Shown: positions 55,613 through 64,000 of the stretch, piece by piece
Position numbering within the stretch: the first letter of the stretch is position 1
Layout: every line of letters begins with the position of its first letter
DNA from: Larix kaempferi
Lineage: Eukaryota > Streptophyta > Pinopsida > Pinales > Pinaceae
Reading direction: 5' to 3'
Assembly: GCA_027924585.1 (NCBI GenBank)
Contig: BSBM01000152.1
Coordinates: forward strand, 248,001-312,000
Length of the DNA stretch: 64,000 nt
Notes under the pieces: model-generated
The model's input: only the letters and a program-made list of their open reading frames with translations
Databases searched by the model: none
Told to the model about the DNA's origin: nothing
Program-made: the position numbers and the translations under genes

Positions 55613-58600
55613 CTGTTAAAACACAAGAGTTGAAAAAGAAGGAATATATTGTTCCTGATCATGTTCTCAGATTGGCCAAGAAAGGTCATTCTAAGGCAGC
55701 CTCTCTAGGAGTTCTCAGATCTACCCCAGAAGGAGATAAACCAGAATGGGATTTTGGTGAATCTGATTTGATAAAGCAAGATATTCAAGAATGGATCGAT
55801 GCTTTCAAAAATTATAAACCTGTTTTTGATCCAAAGTATATTGGTGACTTGAATATGATGGCAGAATCCTCTAACCAAAGAATCGGTTATGAAAGGCAAA
55901 TTCCTCATGAAGGTTTTGATACCCATATGCCAGATGCACAAGCTGTGTCTGTTACTCCTAAAGTCATGTCTTTTGGTATCAATAATCTAAACAATTTGAT
56001 TTCGCAAATGCCAGAGCAGCCTGTTTTAAATATTCAGTGTCAATCTAGAGATGAGATTAAAAATGCAATTCAGTTGCTAACTCACTGGATATTATACAAA
56101 AAGCAACAAGACCACAATTTAACTGGACAGATGCTTGGTGCTCAGTTAGTTGCTGGTTTATCAGGTTTGGCTTACGAATGGTGGCGATGGTTACCACAAG
56201 ATGCAAGAAATGAGTTATTAGCTGCTAATGACTCTGATGAGCAGATTCTCTCTGCCCTTGGGAGAGAATTTTATGGTCCTGAAGATCAAGAAGACTATGA
56301 TCACATGGCTTCTTTATTCATGTCTGCCCGACTGTGTAATCTTAGTAAGTCAGAAGAATATTTCTGCTATATGCAGAAATTAATTATATCTTCAGGTAAG
56401 TCAGGCGATCCAGCCTACTTAAAGCACTATCTCCGTAGTTTCCCTGGACATGTTCCAGATGCTGTGGAAAAGGCATTGAAAGATAAAAACATCCCGTTAA
56501 GGTCCCTCTCTTTAGCACAACTGCATAATCATATTCTTGAAACATGGCAAGAACATTGCCTACAAAAGAGAGTTGATAAAGATTTTAAAAGACACCAAGA
56601 GATGTTTTCTGCTTCCTTCTGCAAGCAGGTAGCAAAAATGCCAGATTGGGGATGTGGTGCTCATAACAGAGGTCACCTTGGCAAAGGAGATTGTCATTGT
56701 GAAGGTAAGAAAAAGAAAAATAAATTTTTTACCTCTGAAGGCAGATATCACCTAGATAAACCTTACAAGCACAAGCACTATAGACACAAATCTCACAAGT
56801 TTTCTAAAAGATACCAGCGTTCCAGCAAAAGATTTGTGAAAAGAAGAAAAGAAAAAGGTTCTGGTGATACTTGTTTCATATGTGGAAAGAAAGGTCATTG
56901 GTCAAGCAAGTGTCCAGACAAAAAATCCCGTCCAAGGCTTGCAGCTCTCTGCACTACCCTGGATCCTGCTTGGTGGGATTTATACAAAGTTTCCTCTGAT
57001 TCCCCTCATCCTTCTGACGAGATTATTTATTTACCTGATTCTGAATCTTCTTCATGTACAGATTCTGATTTTGAAGAAGATCCTCCTACATTAGCTAAAT
57101 GTGGTCCATCCTCCTCATCCTCTTCTGAGTCTGATTCAGCCAGTGTCCCACATTTCGGGGGGTTGCCAGAATTTGATTATAACCTATATATGTTTTCTAC
57201 TTCAGTATCTCCAGGACAGTTAGAAAAGAAGATTGCTTCTATTGATTTACAGATGTCTACTATTCCGATTTTTAGACACCATGAGAGAACTGAGTTAAGA
57301 GAGGAAAAGAAAGCACTGCAAGCTCAATTGCAGACTTTAACAAAAGAAAGAGGAAAAGAGAAATTATCTTTAATTTCTAATCCTGCAGATCTATATTGTG
57401 ATTATCCCAGTGGACATTCAGATAGACAGGCACATAGAGTTGACAGAGAAAGATTTCTAAAAATGAAGTTAAAAGAAAAGCAACAACAAATAAGAGCTCT
57501 AGTCAAAGAAGCTGATGAAATAAAAAGTGCATTGACAATTCTGCTGATAGAAAAAGACCAGTCATCAGAGGATGAATTGTCAAATGAGATAGAAAGGGTT
57601 TGTGGCACAAAGAAAGGTTCTCCTGAAAGATCACCTGAAAAAACTCCCTCTCCTGATAGTTCTCCTACCCCTAAATCTCAAAGTATCAGCTTGTTAGGTG
57701 CAGTTTCTGGTCCTAAGCTGTTTATTACCTTACACTTTTGTCCTGATGAATTTAAATCCTACCCAGTCCAATGCCTAATTGATTCAGGATGTCAATTTAA
57801 TTTAGCAAGGGGTAATGCCATTCCCCAATTTTATTGGGAAAAAACTAAAGAGTTTGGATCTGCAATTGAAGGTTCTCCTGTATATCTAACTGGTAGAGTT
57901 GAGAATTTCCCTATTTCTCTATCTTCCGTAAAAAGCTCTATATCTTTATTTCGTTTAGATGAAGTCAAAGAAGATTGTGTTTTAGGGTCAGAATTTTTAA
58001 CCACTGTGAGTCCATTTTCTATTGACACACAAAAGTTAATATTTTCCTGTACAATAAATAACCAGGCAGTTTCTTTACCTTTGAGTCATACTTTTGTACA
58101 GCGTTGTAAACCAATAACCAAGCCTTCTCCTCCTCAGTCCAAAGTTTCATTAGGAAAGATGGAAAGGTGTATTTCCTTTGCAGAAGTACACGCTGACAAG
58201 TTTCTTGCAGGGATTACTGAAAGATTGAAAAAGGATTGCTGCTCAGAAAGCCCAAATGCTTTCTGGACAAGAGAAAAGTATTTTGTTTCACTACCTTTTG
58301 ATCCTTTGCAAAAGATAAAGCCAATGAAAGCTTCGGCTAGACTCATGAGCCCTAGCGAAAGAGAATTCTGCTCCAAAGAAATAAAAGACTTGTTGGCTAA
58401 AGGTCTAATTGAGCCATCTAAAAGCCCATGGGCATGCAGGGCCTTTGTGGTAAACAAACATTCAGAGCAGAAAAGAGGTAAGCCTCGTCTGGTAGTAAAT
58501 TTTAAGCCTTTAAATGCAGTGCTCCAGAAAATTAGATATCCCTTGCCGGATAAAGCTAGTTTGCTTTAGAAAATTACTGGTTGCACCATCTTCAGTAAGT

Positions 58601-59237
58601 TTGATTTAAAGTCAGGCTTTTACCAGATTGGAATAGAGGCGAAAGATAGGTTTAAAACTGCATTTGTGGTACCCCATGGCCAATACCAATGGAAGGTTCT
58701 CCCTTTTGGAATTAACAATGCCCCTTCTGAATTTCAAAAGAGAATGGAAGATATATTTAGAGACATTCCATGGTTAGCAGTGTTCATAGATGATATTCTT
58801 ATTTGCTCAAAGAATCTACAAGAACATCTAAAACATTTGCAGCAGTTTTATGATATGGTTTTTAATCATGGGTTAGTTCTGTTTGAAAGTAAAATGGAAG
58901 TAGGCAGAACAGATATTGAATTTTTGGGTTTACATATTAAAGCAGGTCAGGTTGTTTTGCAGAATCATGTTCTTCAATCTTTTGAACATTTCCCTGACAA
59001 AATAATGGAGAAAACCCAGTTGCAAAGATTTTTAGGGTGTTTAAATTATATCAGGCCATTTTACAAAGGACAAGCTGCTGATATCCATTGCCTGCAGCAA
59101 AGGCTTAAAAAGAAGCCTATTCCCTGGTCTGAAAAAATGACTTTGGCGGTTCAGCAGATAAAGGCCAAAGTAAAAACCCTACCAGCTCTCAGCCTTCCCC
59201 AGGGAGTTGGAAAATTGATAATTGAGACAGATGCATC
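54524..59237 (+). repeat. Inverted repeat, left arm
   Basis: Left arm of a viral palindrome; coordinates add to about 118,523 with the right arm (54,524 pairs with 64,000; 59,237 pairs with 59,286), so there is almost no net length difference. I found about 20 amino-acid differences over roughly 1,500 aligned residues, so the arms are nearly identical. The arm may begin further left, because the partner leaves the window. Confidence 0.95.
55630..58569 (+). pseudogene. Viral coat protein, protease and RT start, forward copy
   Basis: The 979-codon frame is shifted from the preceding ORF. Coat-type sequence includes YEWWRWLPQDARNELL and a Lys/His-rich tract. Near residue 415 is the CCHC finger CFICGKKGHWSSKC. 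Ser/Asp-rich acidic sequence (SESSSCTDSDFEEDP) and a coiled-coil segment follow. Near residue 716 is the protease active site CLIDSGCQFNLA, then the RT entry FVVNKHSEQKRGKPRLVVNF and DKASLL. It stops at TAG (58,567-58,569), where the reverse copy has CAG. The coat would package DNA, the protease would process the polyprotein, and RT would copy pregenomic RNA. This copy cannot give a full product. Confidence 0.88.
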
Positions 59238-59285
59238 CAATACCACTTGGGGTGGTGTTCTACTAGAAGAAATCGAAGGAAGGCT
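58570..59285 (+). pseudogene. Viral RT core and start of RNase H, forward copy
   Basis: In the same frame past the TAG come FSKFDLKSGFYQIGI, FVVPHGQYQWKVLPFGINN and the catalytic FIDD box (AVFIDDILICS). The thumb segment and LIIETDASNTTWGGVLLEE, the first acidic motif of RNase H, follow. The frame then crosses the spacer into the antisense of the other arm and ends at 59,334. The rest of RNase H is absent. Confidence 0.87.
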
Positions 59286-62200
59286 GATGCATCTGTCTCA
59301 ATTATCAATTTTCCAACTCCCTGGGGAAGGCTGAGAGCTGGTAGGGTTTTTACTTTGGCCTTTATCTGCTGAACCGCCAAAGTCATTTTTTCAAACCAGG
59401 GAATAGGCTTCTTTTTAAGCCTTTGCTGCAGGCAATGGATATCAGCAGCTTGTCCTTTGTAAAATGGCCTAATGTAATTTAAACACCCTAAAAATCTTTG
59501 CAACTGGGTTTTCTCCATTATTTTGTCAGGGAAATGTTCAAAAGATTGAAGAACATGATTCTGCAAAACAACTTGACCTGCTTTAATATGTAAACCCAAA
59601 AATTCAATATCTGTTTTGCCTACTTCCATTTTACTTTCAGACAGAACTAACCCATGCTTAAAAACCATATCATAAAACTGCTGCAAATGTTTTAGATGTT
59701 CTTGTAGATTCTTTGAGCAAATAAGAATATCATCTATGAACACTGCTAACCATGGAATGTCTCTAAATATATCTTCCATTCTCTTTTGAAATTCAGAAGG
59801 GGCATTGTTAATTCCAAAAGGGAGAACCTTCCATTGGTATTGGCCATGGGGTACCACAAATGCAGTTTTAAACCTATCTTTCGCCTCTATTCCAATCTGG
59901 TAAAAGCCTGACTTTAAATCAAACTTACTGAAGATGGTGCAACCAGTAATTTTCTGAAGCAAACTAGCTTTATCCGGCAAGGGATATCTAATTTTCTGGA
60001 GCACTGCATTTAAAGGCTTAAAATTTACTACCAGACGAGGCTTACCTCTTTTCTGCTCTGAATGTTTGTTTACCACAAAGGCCCTGCATGCCCATGGGCT
60101 TTTAGATGGCTCAATTAGACCTTTAGCCAACAAGTCTTTTATTTCTTTGGAGCAGAATTCTCTTTCGCTAGGGCTCATGAGTCTAGCCGAAGCTTTCATT
60201 GGCTTTATCTTTTGCAAAGGATCAAAAGGTAGTGAAACAAAATACTTTTCTCTTGTCCATAAAGCATTTGGGCTTTCTGAGCAGCAATCCTTTTTCAATC
60301 TTTCAGTAATCCCTGCAAGAAACTTGTCAGCGTGTACTTCTGCAAAGGAAATACACCTTTCCATCTTTCCTAATGAAACTTTGGACTGAGGAGGAGAAGG
60401 CTTGGTTATTGGTTTACAACGCTGTACAAAAGTATGACTCAAAGGTAAAGAAACTGACTGGTTATTTATTGTACAGGAAAATATTAACTTTTGTGTGTCA
60501 ATAGAAAATGGACTCACAGTGGTTAAAAATTCTGACCCTAAAACACAATCTTCTTTGACTTCATCTAAACGAAATAAAGATATAGAGCTTTTTATGGAAG
60601 ATAGAGAAATAGGGAAATTCTCAACTCTACCAGTTAGATATACAGGAGAACCTTCAATTGCAGATCCAAAGTCTTTAGTTTTTTCCCAATAAAATTGGGG
60701 AATGGCATTACCGCTTGCTAAATTAAATTGACATCCTGAATCAATTAGGCATTGGACTGGGTAGGATTTAAATTCATCAAGACAAAACTGTAAGGTAATA
60801 AACAGCTTAGGACCAGAAACTGCACCTAACAAGCTGATACTTTGAGATTTAGGGGTAGGAGAACTATCAGGAGAGGGAGTTTTTTCAGGTGATCTTTCAG
60901 GAGAACCTTTCTTTGTGCCACAAACCCTTTCTATCTCATTTGACAATTCATCCTCTGATGACTGGTCTTTTTCTATCAGCAGAATTGTCAATGCACTTTT
61001 TATTTCATCAGCTTCTTTGACTAGAGCTCTTATTTGTTGTTGCTTTTCTTTTAACTTCATTTTTAGAAATCTTTCTCTGTCAACTCTATGTGCCTGTCTA
61101 TCTGAATGTCCACTGGGATAATCACAATATAGATCTGCAGGATTAGAAATTAAAGATAATTTCTCTTTTCCTCTTTCTTTTGTTAAAGTCTGCAATTGAG
61201 CTTGCAGTGCTTTCTTTTCCTCTCTTAACTCAGTTCTCTCATGGTGTCTAAAAATCGGAATAGTAGACATCTGTAAATCAATAGAAGCAATCTTCTTTTC
61301 TAACTGTCCTGGAGATACTGAAGTAGAAAACATATATAGGTTATAATCAAATTCTGGCAACCCCCCGAAATGTGGGACACTGGCTGAATCAGACTCAGAA
61401 GAGGATGAGGAGGATGGACCACATTTAGCTAATGTAGGAGGATCTTCTTCAAAATCAGAATCTGTACATGAAGAAGATTCAGAATCAGGTAAATAAATAA
61501 TCTCGTCGGAAGGATGAGGGGAATCAGAGGAAACTTTGTATAAATCCCACCAAGCAGGATCCAGGGTAGTGCAGAGAGCTGCAAGCCTTGGACGGGATTT
61601 TTTGTCTGGACACTTGCTTGCCCAATGACCTTTCTTTCCACATATGAAACAAGTATCACCAGAACCTTTTTCTTTTCTTCTTTTCACAAATCTTTTGCTG
61701 GAACGCTGGTATCTTTTAGAAAACTTGTGAGATTTGTGTCTATAGTGCTTGTGCTTGTAAGGTTTATCTAGGTGATATCTGCCTTCAGAGGTAAAAAATT
61801 TCTTTTTCTTTTTCTTACCTTCACAATGACAATCTCCTTTGCCAAGGTGACCTCTGTTATGAGCACCACATCCCCAATCTGGCATTTTTGCTACCTGCTT
61901 GCAGAAGGAAGCAGAAAACATCTCTTGGTGTCTTTTAAAATCTTTATCAACTCTCTTTTGTAGGCAATGTTCTTGCCATGTTTCAAGAATATGATTATGC
62001 AGTTGTGCTAAAGAGAGGGACCTTAACGGGATGTTTTTATCTTTCAATGCCTTTTCCACAGCATCTGGAACATGTCCAGGGAAACTACGGAGATAGTGCT
62101 TTAAGTAGGCTGGATCGCCTGACTTACCTGAAGATATAATTAATTTCTGCATATAGCAGAAATATTCTTCTGACTTACTAAGATTACACAGCCGGGCAGA

Positions 62201-63724
62201 CATGAATAAAGAAGCCATGTGATCATAGTCTTCTTGATCTTCAGGACCATAAAATTCTCTCCCAAGGGCAGAGAGAATCTGCTCATCAGAGTCATTAGCA
62301 GCTAATAACTCATTTCTTGCATCTTGTGGTAACCATCGCCACCATTCATAAGCCAAACCTGATAAACCAGCAACTAACTGAGCACCAAGCATCTGTCCAG
62401 TTAAATTGTGGTCTTGTTGCTTTTTGTATAATATCCAGTGAGTTAGCAACTGAATTGCATTTTTAATCTCATCTCTAGATTGACACTGAATATTTAAAAC
62501 AGGCTGCTCTGGCATTTGCGAAATCAAATTGTTTAGATTATTGATACCAAAAGACATGACTTTAGGAGTAACAGACACAGCTTGTGCATCTGGCATATGG
62601 GTATCAAAACCTTCATGAGGAATTTTCCTTTCATAACCGATTCTTTGGTTAGAGGATTCTGCCATCATATTCAAGTCACCAATATACTTTGGATCAAAAA
62701 CAGATTTATAATTTTTGAAAGCATCGATCCATTCTTGAATATCTTGCTTTATCAAATCAGATTCACCAAAATCCCATTCTGGTTTATCTCCTTCTGGGGT
62801 AGATCTGAGAACTCCTAGAGAGGCTGCCTTAGAATGACCTTTCTTGGCCAATCTGAGAACATGATCAGGAACAATATATTCCTTCTTTTTCAACTCTTGT
62901 GTTTTAACAGTCAGATCTGCTAAAACATCCATTCTTTTTTTTAGCTTATCAGAGGCTACAGAAATTGCTCTCTCTATCTCTGTGGTATCATGCAAAAGAT
63001 GATCCAGGAGCTCAAGTTTGGTGATAACTTTATCTAATTGTTCTTTTTGAGCATCACAACTAGATTTCAACTGCAAGATATCAAAGGCCATATCATCAAG
63101 ATTATGGGCAGTACACATCTGCTGCATATTACCCCAATTAGCTAATTTTATCTCATCTGATACTGTCTGATCAGAAGGTGTTGACTTGGCTGAAATAAAT
63201 TCTCTTTTTGTCGAACCATCTGAGGCATATTGCCGAAATCCAGTTTCAGGAAGATTTCGACCAGGATAAAAGGACTTTTGTCCTAAAGAATTTATTCCTT
63301 CGGCAGAAGCATTTGATCTAGGAAGTGAGGAAAACATTCCTAGGCTAGGAAACTCATGCAATGACTTTTGTTTCTCTTTTTGTAACAATTTTGTTTTTAT
63401 CTTTTTGCAGGCAGGACAATCTGCATGCTGACCTCTATGTTCAAACTGAGAAAGACTAGAATAAGACTCAGTATTTACAGAATTATTTTGTACAGGAGAG
63501 GAAGATTCTTCAAGAGATTTTTTCTCTACTTGATTGGACAAGGCTTGTCGCCTAGCATTGTGATAGGATGCAAGAGATGCAGATTTGATCAATGGAGGAC
63601 CAAACCTGGGGATTGGTTCTTCAGGATGGGATCTGAAAGAGGATGAAGCTTCATCAAAGACTAAGGGCTTTGGATTCATGGTAGCTCTGACTCTTTCTTG
63701 GTGTCTCAGCTCTGTGTATTTCAT
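59189..63724 (-). pseudogene. Viral polyprotein, reverse copy (coat to RNase H start)
   Basis: On the minus strand one frame of 1,511 codons runs from MKYTELRHQERV to the palindrome centre. It covers the movement-protein tail and coiled coil, the coat, a CCHC finger near residue 692 (CFICGKKGHWASKC), protease near 993 (CLIDSGCQFNLA), RT from about 1,215 with FIDD near 1,328, and the RNase H entry near 1,476 (LIIETDAS). It lacks the A-run frameshift and the TAG of the forward copy. This copy shows that coat and polymerase share one frame with the movement-protein tail. The last codons read through the spacer into the other arm. Upstream a TGA replaces a Trp codon near 63,757, so the whole polyprotein is still broken, and the RNase H end is missing. 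Confidence 0.9.
59238..59285. other. Spacer at the centre of the viral palindrome
   Basis: Forty-eight bases, present once, continue the RNase H reading of the left arm (NTTWGGVLLEEIEG). They are bordered on both sides by the octamer gatgcatc (59,230-59,237 and 59,286-59,293), itself a perfect palindrome. Confidence 0.9.
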
Positions 63725-64000
63725 TTCCCAAGCTTGAGGATATTTTATACCAGTTCAGTTAAAGGTAATAGGAGTGGCATTTTTGGATTTGGATTTGGAC
63801 AAGCGGGGATTTTCTGGAGTTTCCACCACGCTGCAGTCTGCAGATATCTGATGGACATGGGAACGGAGCTGGGGTAAAGTGTCATTACCAAAACGAACAC
63901 AAACACCACCTTTTAATTGAATGATTTTAGAACCAGATTGCATATCAAATCCTTTGGGGAGGATATAAGCCTTGAGAATATTGTATATATGCGGATCTTC
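59286..64000 (-). repeat. Inverted repeat, right arm (continues past window)
   Basis: Reverse-complement copy of the left arm. It reaches the last base of the window inside the movement-protein region, so its outer border and flank cannot be seen. Confidence 0.95.
63755..64000 (-). pseudogene. Viral movement protein fragment, reverse copy
   Basis: The minus strand reads in from the window edge with IIQLKGGVCVRFGNDTLPQL and SRSKNATPITFN-like sequence and stops at a TGA near 63,755-63,757 where the forward copy has TGG. The rest of the gene lies outside the window. Confidence 0.85.

Larger units (their letters stand above)
53701..64000. mobile_element. Endogenous caulimovirid (pararetrovirus) in inverted duplication
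   Basis: Integrated, non-functional copies of a plant double-stranded DNA virus of family Caulimoviridae. The forward copy has a primer site, leader, movement protein, coat protein with CCHC finger, protease, RT and the beginning of RNase H. It then turns into a reverse copy of the same genes that runs out of the window. In the less broken copy, movement protein, coat and polymerase lie in one frame, as in petuvirus-like genomes. Neither copy includes RNase H completely nor a transactivator-like gene. Closest genus is not determined. Confidence 0.92.

Noticed and set aside
58134-58457. Minus-strand ORFs in the viral left arm (and their mirror copies at 60,066-60,389, 60,915-61,121 and similar)
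   Set aside because: They are antisense shadows of the coat and polymerase frame and appear twice only because the virus is duplicated.
53990-63724. A replication-competent integrated virus
   Set aside because: Both copies have stops or frameshifts, neither contains a complete RNase H, and the right arm is open-ended in the window. The sequence shows only relics.

Overview
The window reads as repeat-dense nuclear DNA of a land plant. Everything identifiable is a plant-type transposable element, an integrated plant pararetrovirus or satellite DNA. There is no operon structure and no intact host gene. A large-genome seed plant is the safest guess; I cannot name the species. Almost every coding stretch is broken, so the window is mainly a record of nested insertions. 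Left part (1-12,800): a pyrimidine-rich low-complexity tract, a possible 3' end of a spliced gene (600-1,560), then AT-rich DNA without genes. Two blocks of one ~358-bp satellite (4,917-6,275 and 8,667-12,268) flank a degenerate ~160-180-bp repeat field, and a 3-copy 166-bp repeat follows at 12,271-12,770. Middle left (12,800-25,975): a hAT transposase pseudogene split by a 4.2-kb solo-LTR-like insertion (14,041-18,227) with a near-perfect 5-bp target duplication. Next come a minus-strand pseudogene of a transposase-like protein (18,743-21,832) and an internally deleted Ty1/copia element (LTR 22,493-23,099, tRNA-Met primer site, gag, then an RT-to-RNase H deletion scar). Middle right (25,976-53,506): two related Ty3/gypsy elements of the Tat type. 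Element A is 5'-truncated in gag, carries a 2.34-kb non-autonomous LTR element inside its reverse transcriptase, and its 3' LTR was itself the target of element B. Element B is structurally complete (38,705-53,149, target duplication CCCCT). It has 926-927-bp LTRs, a tRNA-Arg-like primer site, gag-pol, a separate second RNase H ORF downstream of integrase, a minus-strand plant-mobile-domain-like ORF and a long 3' non-coding tail. Both elements share the late RNase H and the antisense ORF. Right part (53,507-64,000): an inverted fragment of the same copia LTR abuts an endogenous caulimovirid beginning at its primer-binding site. The virus runs forward through movement protein, coat protein, protease and reverse transcriptase into RNase H, then turns back on itself as a near-identical inverted copy of more than 4.7 kb around a 48-nt spacer. 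The right arm leaves the window. Both viral copies are broken, at different places. The most interesting points are the viral giant palindrome (a potential hairpin-RNA locus), the Tat elements with a post-integrase second RNase H plus an antisense gene that may have its own promoter, and the non-autonomous LTR element with a coiled-coil-like ORF.
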